Positions 20,717 to 34,000 are shown, counted from the first letter of the stretch. The stretch is 64,000 nucleotides of DNA from Isoetes taiwanensis (GCA_021234155.1 JAJEKV010000039.1:2484001-2548000), one strand, 5' to 3'. Program-made: numbers and translations. Notes: generated by a model from the sequence alone, not told the origin.

Positions 20717-21699
20717 ATCTTGAAATTTATTTGGAAGAAACTAAGGACTCTGAGAGAACAAATAAATTACAAAGTTTAAAAAGTCCGAGATTGGATACAT
20801 ACGTTAATCACAGATATATCTGAGAAGTCTATAGCAAAATTTGGAGGAGCAAATAAGAGCAAGTGTATAAAGCAAAGCGCCAAGCATCTTCAACTTCAAC
20901 TTCAGCGTGTGGGGCATACTTTAAGGTGACAATATTTGCTTCATTGAGGCAATATCAAAATGTGTTGCATTTTTTGCAATTTTGTTCATAATTTTGTAGT
21001 GAATTCATAAACTTTGAACTAAATACGTTTTTGGGCACTTTTAGCGCTTGTTGTTTTTTTTCAATGTCTATTTTGTTTTGTCCTTAAAAATATTACTATT
21101 TCTCAAACCAAACTAGGAGGCCAAAAAATGGTACCAAACAATTTTGAATGAAAGCTGAGTTCAAATTCCCCTCCAAAAATGGTGCCTAAAATATTCAAAT
21201 TGTCACACTTGTCACAAATATACCAAGAAAATGGCATTTTTAAAGGAATTTTAGGGAATCTTTCAAAGATTCCTTTTGAAGTGCGTTTGCAGCAAATAAG
21301 TGCGTTTCATTTTAAACTTTGTTTCCTTACTTACGGCAACTCTATGATCTTGTTACATTGCATGCACATCCAATGCTTTAACTGAATGTTAGTGCTTCCT
21401 TGTTTAGAAAACGCATTAACTTGCAATGCTTGATGCATAGAGAGCAATACATCCTTTGACGACCATCATCAAGAATCTTTCTAAAAACCCATGGATGCTT
21501 AATAACCCATCTCTCTCTCACTTGTAACCTTCCTTTTTTTATTCTCTGCTCCAGAACTATTCCCTTCCTCTTCCTCTATCTCCCTTTTTAAAAACTGAAA
21601 TTAGAGAAGCTTTCCTCTTGTCCTTCTTTGGGCGTCCCATCTTCTTCATCTCTCTTTCCAAAATTGTGAGATTAAATGCCTTTCTAGTTCCTTTTCCTG

Positions 21700-22830
21700 T
21701 AAGGTAATTTGATAGGAAAAAAGATTCAGATTTGAAAAGAAGAATGCAATACAATCAAATACAATACTAAGTAAACAATCAAATTCAAAAAAATATATAT
21801 CCTGACTACTGTTACAGTTAAATAGGCTTAAAAAAATTGTTGATGGCAGATTCAATTGGATCAGTAGAGCTATTCTACAGTTGCCCATGCATTTCCAACA
21901 AGCCTTAGAGATTTTAGCATTATGCCATGGCAGGAATATGGCATGATTGGCATCCATGGGCAAATCGGCATATATGGGCTTTTTCGGATAGTTAACAGTC
22001 TTTTCTATCTCCGCAATTAAACAAATGATCCAGCCATAGAAATTGCGATTCATTAAACTTTGCTTCTACTGTATTTTTGCAATAGTCATATCATTTCATT
22101 AGCTGGCTGGCAATGCACGGTACAACTACAATACAAGCAGGGAACTACTACAAACATCGGGGCAATCTACAATAGCGTGTTTAAAATTGGCCTCTTTGGA
22201 ACACTCGAAGCACACCAGAGAAAAGTTCTCTTCGTTAAAACATTCTATGGAATTCATCCTCCAGTAGATTCCTAAGTTCAGAAGTCTGTTTCTTCTCGGG
22301 ATTCAATTTCTAAATAAGCAACCCATCCGTTTCAGCTGATAACAAATGGAAGAATGAGCTTATAGAATGATGCCGGAGCCCGAAGTTGCTCTTCCTGCCT
22401 CAGTGCCTGGGCATTCAAATTGCTACGATTTTGCCTGGGCATCTGCTTTCTACCATTATGTATGGAATAAGAGATTTTAGCACAACTCATTGATCCATCT
22501 CAATCTCATGCTTTGAGCTGCAAAAAAATCTTACCTTTGAACTTGGGTTGGTCACGAACTTGGAAAACGAAGGCTGTTGAAGCAGGGAAATACATAATCG
22601 GCCAGCATCATCTCATAATCGGCCAGATCAAAGAAAGAAAAGGGCTTCTTCATGCCCAATTTCGTAACAATACTTCAATTCAAGAATCGGGTTCAGTTCA
22701 GTCTCAGAATTTTAGAAGAGGGAATTTTGGTTGGCAATATTGATTGCTTACCATTCTATGATTTAAGTTAAGCCATAATATAATAATGATCCCTGATTTC
22801 ATTCCATTCATGATTCATTCATATTCATAT
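21700..22830. other. hAT B upstream block, homologous to 14400-15388
   Basis: This is the hAT B copy of the non-transposase block. Alignment to hAT A is continuous except for about 115 bases (22190-22305) present only here. Open frames differ between copies because of single-base A-run changes (for example at about 22520). Confidence 0.7.
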
Positions 22831-23155
22831 TAGTGTAATGCCAATTATGCCAAGCCAATGCCAAAAATATAAAATTCTTCTATTCTCTAATTTTTTTTAT
22901 TTCTGTCCTTTATTTTTATATATTATGTATGGGAATTGCATAAATATATATTTTAATAATAAAATTTAAAATAAGGGTAGGTATAAGTGCATGGCTATAC
23001 TTTTTTTTTGCATGTCAAATTTTTTTTTTTTGACTTTCATTTTGCAAGGCTACATAAAATGTAGACTTGTTTTTGAAAGTCTATTTTTTCTAGACTTTAT
23101 TTTGCATGGTAAAAAGGGTCTTCTGGGGGCCTGCAACCTTCAATTTCCAACCACG

Positions 23156-23495
23156 ATTCATATTAACGTAATGCCAATTATGCCAAGCCAATGTCAAAAT
23201 ATAAAATTCTTTTTTATTCTCTATTTTTTTTTTTTTTACATCCTTTATTTTTATATATTATGTATGGGAATTGCAAAATATATATTTTTAATAATAAAAT
23301 TTAAAATAGGGGTAGGTATAAGTGCATGGCTATGCTAAAAGTAGACTTTTTGCTGCATGTCAAATTTTTTTTTTTACTTTCATTTTGCAAGGCTACATAA
23401 AATGTAGACTTGTTTTTGAAGGTCTATTTTTTTCTAGACTTTATTTTGCATCGTAAAAAGGTCTTGCGGGGCTGCGACCTTCAATTTCAACCCTG
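23156..23495 (-). mobile_element. hAT A right end with terminal inverted repeat
   Basis: This segment repeats 22830-23155 closely (GTAATGCCAATTATGCCAAG, a T run, TTTGCAAGGCTACATAAAAT, TAGACTTTATTTTGCATSGT). It ends TCAATTTCAACCCTG at 23495, the inverse of the hAT B left end. It looks like a tandem duplication but is the outer element's right end lying next to the inner element's right end. Confidence 0.88.
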
Positions 23496-23853
23496 CCCAC
23501 ATGTATTAGATCCTTGGAAACCTCCTCAAAGGGGAACTAGCCATTAGATCTTTCTTATCAATTGAGCACAAGTGATTGCTGAAAAGCTTGTTTCTTACAT
23601 GAATTTTAGTCTATTCTAGATAAAACAGCTCTTTTAGCACAGTTATTGCTAGCATTGGCAACGTCAATTGAGCCCAGATTAAACATCTTCTTTTCTATTG
23701 ATGTAGGTGATCAAAATTACAAAAGACTCTTTTAAACTATTTGCGTTTGTTCTATCATGTTTGAAGTACAAAAGACACCTTAAAATTGTTCTAGTCTTAT
23801 CAAACCTGAGTTTATTCACAGGCTGCATATGCCCGCATTTGCATTTTACTTCA
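23496..23853. other. no gene seen
   Basis: Unique AT-rich sequence to the right of hAT A. The first eight bases, CCCACATG, would be its target duplication, but no matching left flank survives. No coding signal. Confidence 0.4.
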
Positions 23854-24015
23854 GAAAAACAATACAAGCACTTCCAAATGCAATTCAAAAAACCATACAA
23901 GCACTTCTAAATGCAGTTCAGAATAACAATACAAACACTTGTAAATGCAATTCAAAAAAACAACACAAGCACTTCAAAATGCAATTCAAGGAAAATTTAC
24001 AAGCACTTTCAAGTG
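23854..24015. repeat. about 34-bp tandem repeat, five units
   Basis: The unit is ACAATACAAGCACTTCNAAA followed by TGCAATTCAAAAA, repeated five times with a few changes; the last unit is partial (TTTACAAGCACTTTCAAGTG). Confidence 0.85.
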
Positions 24016-24050
24016 CTTTCTTTTATAGGACTGTTAACAAACAAATTTGG

Positions 24051-24583
24051 GTGGGTTCATATTGGGGTTAAATTTAGCTAAGTTAAAAAAAAAGTTTAGG
24101 TTAATTGGGTTCACACCATTCCCGTTAAAAATTTTCGTTAGACCCTTGGCAGTAAGGGGGGCTAATTTTTAACGGATTTAGTTCCGTTAAAGTTGTGGTT
24201 CACACATGATTCCATTATGTTAAAATTCAACAATTAAAAAAGAAAAAATTTAACAGTTGTAGTGCAAATAGGGCACTTAAGACGGTTATTTTTTTTTTTT
24301 GCTCACCCACTAATATAACAATTTATGTGTGAATTCAATTTTAACAAAATCCATTACGTTAGCCACTAATATAATTATTGTTATGAACATCTTTTTAACT
24401 GAATTCATTATGTTAGTAAATTAACTTAACTTGTTTGTATATGTGAATGCATTTTTTTATCAAATTCGTTATGTTAAAAATTTAACATAACGATTGGTGT
24501 GAGCTTATAAAATAATTTAGTCATGGCCGGGTAAGTTGTTAAAAGTTAGATTTTAACATAATATAACGGTAAGTATGAACCTA
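24051..24583. mobile_element. MITE, about 530 bp
   Basis: The ends GTGGGTTCATAT (24051) and GTATGAACCTAC (to 24583) are inverted with two mismatches. Subterminal motifs such as GGTTCACAC, TTAACATAACG and TAACGGATTTAGTTCCGTTA recur on both strands throughout. There is no ORF. The target duplication is not clear. Confidence 0.6.
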
Positions 24584-24661
24584 CTCTAAGAGGGAGATAG
24601 ACAAAGCCTTCTCATAACAACAATTCTAAGAGGCAGATAAACAAAGCCCTCTCATAACCAC
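24584..24661. repeat. about 40-bp tandem duplication
   Basis: TCTAAGAGGSAGATARACAAAGCCYTCTCATAAC occurs twice in succession next to the MITE. Confidence 0.8.
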
Positions 24662-25179
24662 ATGATTCTGCTTAAAGTTCAGCAGCATACCTATTCATTT
24701 TCCATAGTCCAAATTTTTTTTAAACAATTCTGGAACTCATTTTTCCCTATTAATCCCCATTTTGTAACGCTCACACTATCTCCCCCCGATTGGGGTTATT
24801 AAAAAAAAAAAAATGGAAACCCGTCCAAATTTTCCTGAAATCCGGAAGGGTTTCCTCATTGAAGAACAGAAGGGTTTCCACAATAATATAATTTTTTTGG
24901 GTTTCCAAGATATCCACCTGTAATTAAAACCATCATTCAATTAAATTGGGATTATGTCTTAATTTTGGGATAAATTTTATATTGCACTTTTTTAGTAACT
25001 TTGTTAAATTCACTTTTTTAGTAACTTTGTTGCCCTTAGACTAGAATAGACGTTAACATATAATCACACACGGGAATATAAACTCACACCTTAACTTCAA
25101 ATTATAAAATCATATATCATGGAACTCAAGTAGTACACAACTTTTATTAACTGTAGAAAAGATACATAGTAATTGTTTT
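24662..25179. other. no gene; scattered GGAAACCC motifs
   Basis: AT-rich. GGAAACCCGTCC (24829) and AGGGTTTCC (24847, 24870) recall the minisatellite at 53413-53520. TTTTTTAGTAACTTTGTT is duplicated at about 24989 and 25015. No coding signal. Confidence 0.4.
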
Positions 25180-27246
25180 TCATTTTTCCACTAGCATCCC
25201 CAAGGATATGAGAACCTTATTCCTTACATCCTGAGGTATTGTAACTCTCGATGTTTTACTAGGAATAGTTTTTGGAGTCCACGAGTACAATACGGTTTCA
25301 ACGTCTAGCCAAAGATCAGGATCACTTGGATTTCTCCTCCACCTCTTTGTCCAACAATCTGAATATCTTTCTTTATCGGTGACATTACTCAAGCGATGTC
25401 TTTGGACACCACCATTCCACGCACACCTTATTGAAGTTAACATCACCTTCTTCTTTGCAAATATCCGAGATAGTCCATCCCAACCACCTTTGGATAGGTC
25501 TCTAGATCTGCTTGGTTTTACTACTACAAATTGGTGGCACTCCGCGTCGATTAGAAGGTTCATAACAATCCATGCCTAGATATTTTGGCCTATCCTTCTT
25601 AGGACCAACATAGTGTTTATCGAGTTGAGGAGGAGCATATGCCTTCACAATGCTACTAATGGTACCATCATCTTAAATCGACACCCAGCTAATGTTTTCC
25701 ACTTACTTTTAGGGAACCACCCTTCTTTCAGCTCTTAGGGATGTGTCTACCTCATCCAACAAGTTGATCACCTTCTTCCAATAATCTATCAATGCCGCGA
25801 TTAGTCTCATCACGAAATAGTTTGCCAATGCTTGATGTAGTCATTGATGCCATCCTTAGTCAATCCCAATTGCTTGACTTCTTGATTAGTTTTAGAGCTT
25901 TTGGTTGACCGGGGGGTATCATAGGCTTGCCATTTGCATCCACATGTGCCAAATTTCTGCCCCACCTCTCCACTTCTCCTCCTCACGAAGGTCTCATTTT
26001 CCATTGCATGATTGGAATCCCTTCTCTCACCCAAAAAGTGAATTGAAGGGTCTAGAATGACCTTCCATGTCGAGCATAACCATCCACAAAACTCTTCCAA
26101 TCAGGCACTTCTTCTATGATAGATCCTATAGGAGATGGTTTGTACATCCATGAAATATTTCCAATAGCACAGGGAAAGTTGGTAGCTGTCTGTGTCTCAA
26201 TATATGACTATATTTTCCAAACAATGCATCCACATCCTCATGAGTATGTCCGGGCATTAGGAACCCCAAATTGACTCTTTCAAAAATACCCACAAGCATT
26301 AAGTAGGATAGGAAAAGAAAACATCCACTGTTCTTATTTTGACCAGCACAATTATCTAGTTGCAAGAGGAGCTTTACGGGCAGGATCTCGAGGTTTAGCC
26401 GCGAGATGTTGAAGCTCAACATGTTCATTAGGTCCATTCCTCCTAAATCTTGCCTTGCTAAACTTTTCAATACTATTAGGTGTTCCATCCAACAATGCAC
26501 TATGTAGTGCACGGCTAGGTTGTAGGATCTGTAGGTTACCATTGTAACCCTTCTCATAGTTTCTTAAACACCTCATGATACTCCCAATGTGAAAATCTGG
26601 ACCATCACTCCACAACTCTAAAGCCCAAATGGCCATAATAGAGTGCGAGCACACATACATGCAATATTGCCCCGATCATTGAAATGCGCAAAGGATATGA
26701 TCTTCCACATGACTTAGGAATGTACTTGAATTGTGGAAGACAAGTCTTACGTTGGTCCATTTTATCATGTATAATACATAGATAGTTATTAGGTTCCATT
26801 GCGGATAAGGTCCTCCACATCCAATAAGTTGATCTACATGATAGTTGATCGTCATATGGTCCTTCATATGTTCCCTTATCTTTGCCCTTAGACTTGGTTG
26901 CCGCGGTCTTATCTAGTGTCTCCTTCAGCTTAGCACATAAATTGCACTTGGCAAAGTTGTTTGAAGTTGCTATGGTCACATGCTTGAAATGCTTATTCCA
27001 TAGCCTACTAAAAGCTGGGCTGGGATATAGAGCCACTCCAAGTTCCGGCAATGCATTTATTTCCTCTAATATGCTCTTAAGGGTACAATGGGATGGCAAT
27101 CTCTTTTCAACAATAACTCTACCACTGTTCATCCTTCTTACTCTTATGTGGCATGTTTTACGCATTGAAATCCACATATCTTTCAAATATTTCCTTTGAC
27201 TATAGTTCTTGAGGTAGGCCTTACCGGGCCGGTCACAAAAGCCCAA
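25180..27246 (-). pseudogene. DUF7869-like TE protein, C-terminal two thirds, decayed
   Basis: Minus-strand frames in order. 27246-26605 has YLKDMWISMRKTCH, a segment ending FARLWN-like, and a CNLCAKLKETLDKT cysteine pair. 26557-26126 has the diagnostic block LLLQLDNCAGQNKNSGC then FLMPGHTHEDVDALFGKYS. 26100-25810 continues with VPDWKSFVDGYA in a shifted frame. 25563-25180 is a Trp/Arg-rich tail. The DNCAGQNKN ... GHTHEDVD pair is the hallmark of a plant and algal TE-associated family annotated as DUF7869; an RNase H-like transposase fold is suspected by others and is inference here. Frames shift at least three times. The N-terminal part lies beyond the foldback insertion at 35285-35777. Confidence 0.65.
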
Positions 27247-27261
27247 AAAATTTAACCATTA

Positions 27262-28010
27262 TAAATAACCACTACATAACCACTATAATAGTGGTTTTAC
27301 GAAAAAAAATACTTTTTCTCAATAAAATCCACATATCAGTGGTTTTAAAATGTGAATGTGGTTTTATATGCTAGTTTATACTCTAATATGGTTATTTGAA
27401 AGTGATAAAGGTTTTTATCAAGGTTTTTTGAGTGCTTGATTTGACATGTCATGATGGTTAATCATCACAGTTTGCAATATTGAGAGTAAGAAAGGGATGT
27501 TTACTAGTTTTTTAATATGTGTAGATGTTTTTGAGGCCCAGTTTAAGCGGTAATACTTCAAGGTTTTTTATATAGTTTAATAACATGATTTGTTTGTGGT
27601 TTTTCATCCTAGTTTTGCAAAGAAAATCGACATGCCAAAATGTTAGTGTTTTTTACTATAAATACTTTAATGGTTCTAGACATAGCATTTTTTCATGTGA
27701 GGTTTTCCATAGTAATTTCTAAGCTAACATGACTTGCCAAATTGTTACTAGTTTTTTAATATGGTTTGTTGATTGACGTTTGCAATTTCTTATTCACAAA
27801 AGAATGCTAGTGGTTTTTGTCATGGAACATTTAAATCATTGTGTGGTTTTATATCTACTTTCCTAAGTTATTATGACTTTAAATTACTTGTGGTTTTTAA
27901 CATGGTTTTGTTCGTCAATCTTTGCAAGATGGAAGCTAACGTAGTCTATATAGTCAAATCTTTCATGGTTTTTTCTTTATAGTTGATGGTATTTTATAGT
28001 GGTTTTATCT
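27262..28010 (+). repeat. left arm, GTGGTTTT minisatellite
   Basis: At least nine GTGGTTTT or ATGGTTTT cores lie at irregular 30-90 base spacing (for example AGTGGTTTTACG, TGTGGTTTTATATG, TAGTGGTTTTTGTC, TAGTGGTTTTATCT), usually followed by an AT-rich tail. Confidence 0.75.
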
Positions 28011-31000
28011 AAACTTAACAAATATAATTTGAGATATTAATTACAGTCCAATTTCTAGGGTGGAAATGATCTCAAGATTTGTAATGTCAGGTCCTACAAG
28101 TGCGCACGATTGCGATGTTGAGGTTATAGAAACCTTGAGTAGTACATTAACTTGTGAATATTTCTTGTGGATTCGGAGTTTTAGGATCCCAACGTCGAAG
28201 ATAGAACTTATTCTAAAATGTTTAATCTGTGCATCTCTATAGAATAGTTGTGATATCGAGATTATGGAGATAGACAAATGATCAACTTAGAACTTTACAT
28301 GTGAAGACGACAAACTTAGTTTGTAGTTGTGGATGTACACACATTATGCTTCCACATTATTATTTGATGTATTGCATTTTAAATGTTGTTTCCTCTAGAT
28401 CACTTTGATATTGAGAAAAGAAACAAATGAGGGCAATTTATGGGTTAATAAAATTTCGGTTTGAGTTCATTTTAGATAGAGACTTTATGCAAATTGTTAT
28501 GTCACTTTTCTTATTTAATTTCTAACCTTTACAACCATGCAAAACACTCTAGTAGAAATCATTGTTTTAAAAGCATTGACCATAATATTGCTTGAGCATT
28601 GACCCTAGGTATTTATAACCCCGGCGGTTCAAGCTTCGGGGGATTAGTTCCATTGATCTCCACAATGCTTAGTTAAAAATCACATATTGGCCCCATTTAA
28701 AGGATTCATGTGATCCATGCATATCATTTTTTGTCAATTCCTACTATTGTGTTCACATAGATTCAACCCTTCAACAACCACATGTTTTGAATGATTTTCA
28801 TATCTTATTATCATGATGCACATGGGAGCTGTGGATTGCACTCAAATTAGCCTACCGGCAATCTCTTCTACATCCACCATTTTGCCTCTAACGAAGAATG
28901 CTTCATGTAGGCTGATGTTGGGAATAATGGACATTTCCCATTACTCATTCCTCAGGTCCCTTTTGCCGCTGCTTGCTATAAACTGAGGCTGCGAGATGAT
29001 TTGGGCGAGGTGTCAACCTCCTCCGCAGCTCCCGCACATCCCGCGGGTCTCCACGGACTTTCCTATATGTGGAATCATTCTACTTTAATTGTTGCGCAAT
29101 CTCTCGTAATTTAAAACATTCTTTGGATTATAAGGAGGTAAGCACAATCTTGGTATGTTAGGGTTGTAGCTTGGGCACACATAGGGGATTTTATTGGTGT
29201 ATTCTTGAGGCAAATAGGTCATGTTGTGATAGAGGCAGGGAATGGCTAGAAGTTATTGGTATAGGTAAGGGGAACAACCGCCTTTGCATTGAAGTCTTGG
29301 ATTGCGGGGAGAAAAGATCACAGGTGTAGCTTGGATTTGATCAAATTATGACCTCCCAGCTTTGGCATGCAAGCATCTAAACTGAAGCGTACAAAATTGA
29401 TTCTTTCTTTGCCTTCAAAGCTGAGAATCCGTATCATTACTACATGTGTAAAAAATGTCCATTCTCGGTAGTTAATTTGATTGTGGATATGGAGGATCTT
29501 TGAGGAGCCAGGAAAGTAGGTAATCTCCTCCTAAAACGTTTTTACATTTGATATTGTCTTAGTCATCATCATAATCTTGGTGCAAGTTCCACTAATGCTG
29601 ACATAATGAAGAAGCATTTTTTAACAGTCCTAACTTCAAATTCTAGAGTCCCATTTCTTTGTTGTAAAAACATTCAATTTGGAGTGGAGGGTTAGGAGCT
29701 GCCGATGCCATTCCCTACAAGTGAACTTGAAATTCTTAGAGATCTTGGCAATGACATGAAACAATGGTTAGATCGCGATGGCCAAAATCAAGGCTTGGAT
29801 TACGTTCCTCAAATGGAAGCGAGGAAAATTTTGGCGATTTGAATACAATGAAGGAAAACAATTGCCACATCACCCATGGAAAACCAAAGTTCCATATTTT
29901 TTTTTTTTTGGCCTAATCAAGCGTTGGCCTTGCTTAGTTGGCATCACATGTCACCAATGGCATGCCACATCATTCTGTACATGTCAATTTTGCAAATTTC
30001 AATCTTCTCCACTCATTTCATGGAGTTGCAAAAAATACCCTTGACCACATCATAATGACACTTTTGCCATGTCATTCACCATATTCAAATGTAGTCTCTA
30101 ACTCAAACCGACAATTTTCAATTATGACTCATTGATGTACCTGCCATGATATCTTCAAAACACCTAAGAATGAACAAAGCGCATGAGTTATGTTGCCCAA
30201 AGGGGGCAAGCGGGGGTTGAGCCATGATAGTTGTCCATAAATGGAAGTTTGGTCCTACTACATTGCTAAATGGAAGTTTGTTCCCTTGATGATGTGTCAA
30301 TGTCAACTTGGAAAATAAAATTTGACTAGTTACTTTTTACTCTTTTTGAAACATAAGATTTTTGCATGGTGATTTGGGAATCTTTGACATGAGGTAGTAA
30401 CATAAACTTCGCATTTTCAACTTTTTGAGAGATTTGGGTGGACAACATTTTAGGAAAAGGGGTATTCTTAGTATTTTTAACAAAGAAAAGGCAAATGGAA
30501 TCTAATTTGATCAAAAATAGTCAAGAGGGGTCATTGGAGAGTGAGGTGCGAACACCTACTCCTTGTTCGACAACCATTGTTGGGTCATCATGTCTAGGTC
30601 ACCAATATCTTGCCATGTCACCCAAGATTTGCCAACATCATCAAATGGAAAGCGAAAGATGTACATCTTTTCATTTTAGCCTAGTCAACACTTGTCCTTG
30701 CTTACTTGGCATGCCATGCCACCACTTGGATTACCACATCATCTTTTCCATGTTGTTAGTTAGTGCCACAAAGGGTAACAAAAAAATTCTCTAAGTTTTA
30801 AAGTTCCTTTGTTTCATCCTTGCCAAATTCGATACAAAAACCTTAAAAGTTGTCCAATTTCTTACATTGTCCATTTTCTTGCAAAAAGTGCCTAGTCATC
30901 AGGTCCATACCACTCATATCTTGCCATGTCACCCAAAAGTTGTCAATTCACCCCATAAAAGCCATGACCATGCGGGTGAAAAGGGTGGCCTTCAAAAAAA

Positions 31001-34000
31001 AACTTAGAAATTGATGGTTTCTAGGATTATAATCGAACATTAGATCCATAAAGGGATTTTTGTGACCTCGGTACCCTTTACATATGCTAAACTAGAGATG
31101 TCAAAGGCGTGAACCCGTTAATATTCATATGTAGTCAAATGTTTTCTCGAAAATCCTTGTATAAACCCGGGAACATTGTAAGAGTATGGTGAAGAATGGC
31201 TATAGTGGTGGTGGAAGGTTACATTATTAATGGAACTTACAAAGGCTTAAGTCTTGGTCCTTGGCGTATTGCTTGTGTTACTTAGGTCACGGGGTTCTAC
31301 ATTTAACGAAACTACCCAGAATAGATTCACATCTACTGGCAATTTGGTAGGATATGCTTTCGAATTTAGGCTCTTAATATGCCTTTGGGATTCATTTTTA
31401 AGGGGCACGTTGCTTGGATACACAGGAGTTGTAAATGGATTTGATCCTCTGTATCTTAATATGGCCAAAGCTGGTATTTTACGCTTTCGTCTTTGTTGAT
31501 GATCTTTCATATGGTGATACTACTATGTAGTATTGGCCTATTGCTTGATTTGTAGTTATTAGGTAAGCATATGTCTATCTCCGAAACATTAAAAACACGT
31601 ATTTGTGACTTGCTTTGTATAGGAGGCATGGTCATGACTTCCATAAGGTCCTTCCCATGTAATTTAGGAAAGGGAAGAAACCGCATAATTTGAAAGCCAT
31701 GTAATCTTACATAGGGTACTATTAAACCACATTTGTGTAATCTTATAAATGTGCTATTGACAATATGCATCTCATTAAGCGGCCAAGATGAGCCAAGATG
31801 GGCGGCCTAGATTTTGATCTAGGTCATGCCATCCCATTAGTTACCTAATGCTTGTGTTTGTTTCCCTTTTGCTATTGTGTTTGTTTCCCTTTTGCTTGTG
31901 ATCGATGGGTTTAAGTATCTGCTCTGCGCTATATGGCAATGGCTGCACTAATCAAAGGCGATGGACCTTTGGCGAAGTAATGCGCCAAGAAAAGCGGGGC
32001 TATCACGAAAGGAAGCGGCTCTAACTATCTGGGGATCTTCTTGAAGCTGACTCGAAATCTTGCTCTAACTATCTGAGAATCTTCATCAAAAAGTGTATTA
32101 TCCACCGGATCTGAAGCCCCTCAAGTTCCTTGCGGCCTCAGCAGCAAAACCCATGGATTAGGGTTTCGGATTTTGGCCGATTGGTGCCGTTAATGCGCAC
32201 AAATGACCTTTCTAGTTTTCTTCCATTATCGGCCACCGCGCTATATATTTCTCTGCTCTTTTTAGCAGCGTAGTGTTCTCAACATTGGTAGCACCATAGC
32301 CGACCACCATGCCGATCTAGAAAAACTTTGCGTTTTGGGAGTCATGTTTATAGCCATCACTATTTTGCGGTATGTCTTATTTCCTTGTTTCTTTCCACGG
32401 CCAACTTAAGACACGAAAAAAACCAAGAACAAAAGGAACAAGTTTTTTTCTACGGGTTGAAGCTAAGCATCATGAAGAGGAACCTCATTATAATGGAGGC
32501 GTAAGAATCATTTTTACTTAACATGTATGGTGGTGCAGTGTTTTTTATTTAAATCATGTGGACTATTTACGCGGCTTGACCTTGTTGAGGAAAATAGGTA
32601 GGCCTCTATTTGCAATATAAAATTATCATAGGGATTAATGCCATTACACTCTCGGTTTAAATCAATTGAACTCCAAGATCTTTTGCTCCAGGAGTTGTGC
32701 AGGTATATTATTCTCATTCAGGTGTTGAGGTATTGAGTTGGCATTCAGGTATATTATTCTCATGTATTCTCATGTAGGACGTTCTGCATACCTTGTGTTA
32801 CATCTCTCAAAGGCGGGCTGCTTCTTTGATACGCTCCATCCATCATGATTCCACTAGTGTCGCGGTAAGTTGGAGTTTGAGTGTTTTGATTATTTCATTC
32901 TTACTTAATACTAGGTTCATAAAGAGATTCATTCTTTGTAGTTTCATTATCATGGCTTTTATTACTTCAAATCATTATGGCGGGTTCATATTAAATAAGC
33001 ATATTGCTTGAAAAAATATTATTACTTCACTTTATGATGGTTAGATTCATAAATTTATGGCAGAAAATGGTTACTTTTTAGTGTAATGGACAAACAATTT
33101 GCGTATTTTATGTAGATGTGTTGCAGTTGGGGACCTGTTTGTAGTCAATTTGGATGGATCAGGTAGCTTTGGAATTACTGCGAGTATGCCTTTTAGAGCT
33201 ATTTGTTTCAACAATGCAATGGACGGAGAAGAGTTATAGTGCATTTTATTTAGCTTTGGAAGAAATGGCATTTCACGAGGTTCGGTCGGGGACTTAATGG
33301 CTCGAGCTTTTGGAGTCGAGGAAAGAGGATATAGTAGCTCTATTAAATTGTAATAATGCTCTGAGGGGATCATTCAAGTCGAGGTTGGTTTTAGCTTTTG
33401 ATCCTTTTGATCATTTCTTTGAGGGATTGTTTAGATTTGAACCGATTTTAGCGTGAAGTTTTGAATTAGTTATTGTTAAGTTTGTGAATTGATATTTGTT
33501 ACTTAGATCAAAAGCTTCATAGTTCTTCTTGGTGAAATGTTACTTATTAACTAAACCGCATGCATCTGTTTCCATTTTTATTTGTTGGCTTTCGAGGGAT
33601 TTGGAAAGCGGCGTTAGCTTCCTTCTTATTTCCTTGCCAAATCTGCCATCTCCATCTTCTTTTTGCTAGAGAGTGATATGCAGAAGCAAATCAGTAAATG
33701 GTATGTAGCTTAGCTCCAATAGAAATACTTCATCTTTTCCATCTTTGATTTTGGGCAATGCTTTGAATCTTAACCATTATCTTAAACCTTAACCATTGAT
33801 GTAATATTTTTGAACCTTAAGTTTTAATTTAATGTTAGAGAATGTGGATTGCAATTTAATAATATTATGCCTTATGGACTTGTTTGGGTTCGATTCCCAA
33901 TGCGGCTATTTTAAAAAAAACAAGATGCTTTTTTATTTAAAAAGAATGCCACATGCAGATATTTAAAATAATGTTTTCCTTTATTTTAGAGTATACAATA

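Larger units (their letters stand above)
17865..21323. mobile_element. element C, 3.46 kb TIR element without transposase
   Basis: The left end is AACAAGGTTTAAAATGAAAC and continues GCACTTATTT. The right end is its inverse with one mismatch in 30 bases; imperfect similarity extends to about 85 bases. The flanking target site is TCCT (17861-17864 and 21324-21327), present once in hAT A. It sits in the hAT B transposase N-terminal coding part. The longest internal frames are under 75 codons and unrecognised, so it must be mobilised in trans. TIR sequence and a 4-bp duplication do not let me name a superfamily. Confidence 0.85.
15708..21649 (-). pseudogene. hAT B transposase-like protein, split by two insertions
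   Basis: The gene begins with MKKMGRPKKDKRKASLISVF at ATG 21649. A TTF/BED-type zinc-finger region follows (KHPWVFRKILDDGRQ, then YCSLCIKH with a CxxC pair). Element C interrupts after 21324. The long frame resumes at 17864 and runs to 16372 (487 residues from 17835): LIDKSTDISLDQH, VGFGSDGESAMVGSQ, LSVHCIAHREALA, DGRxKFGSGLN-type end. The C-terminal hAT dimerisation part is in another frame, cut by the 366-bp MITE (16339 region and 15929-15708: ICERGFSKQNYIKDDDRSR). This is the better preserved of the two copies. Confidence 0.88.
15389..23155 (-). mobile_element. hAT B, inserted into hAT A
   Basis: The left end CAGGGTTGGAAATTGA (15389) and right end TCAATTTCCAACCACG (to 23155) are inverted repeats with two or three mismatches. 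The flanking target duplication is ATTCATAT (15381-15388 and 23156-23163), 8 bp as in hAT elements. Element length is about 7.8 kb including two later insertions (15930-16295 and 17865-21323), about 3.9 kb without them. hAT A continues on both sides, so this is a family member inserted into another member of the same family. Confidence 0.9.

Noticed and set aside
22830-23495. Apparent 330-bp tandem duplication
   Set aside because: It is explained by adjacent right ends of nested hAT B and hAT A, separated by the ATTCATAT target duplication.
33888-33900. B-box-like GGTTCGATTCC
   Set aside because: No A box or cloverleaf at the right distance; an 11-base match alone is weak.
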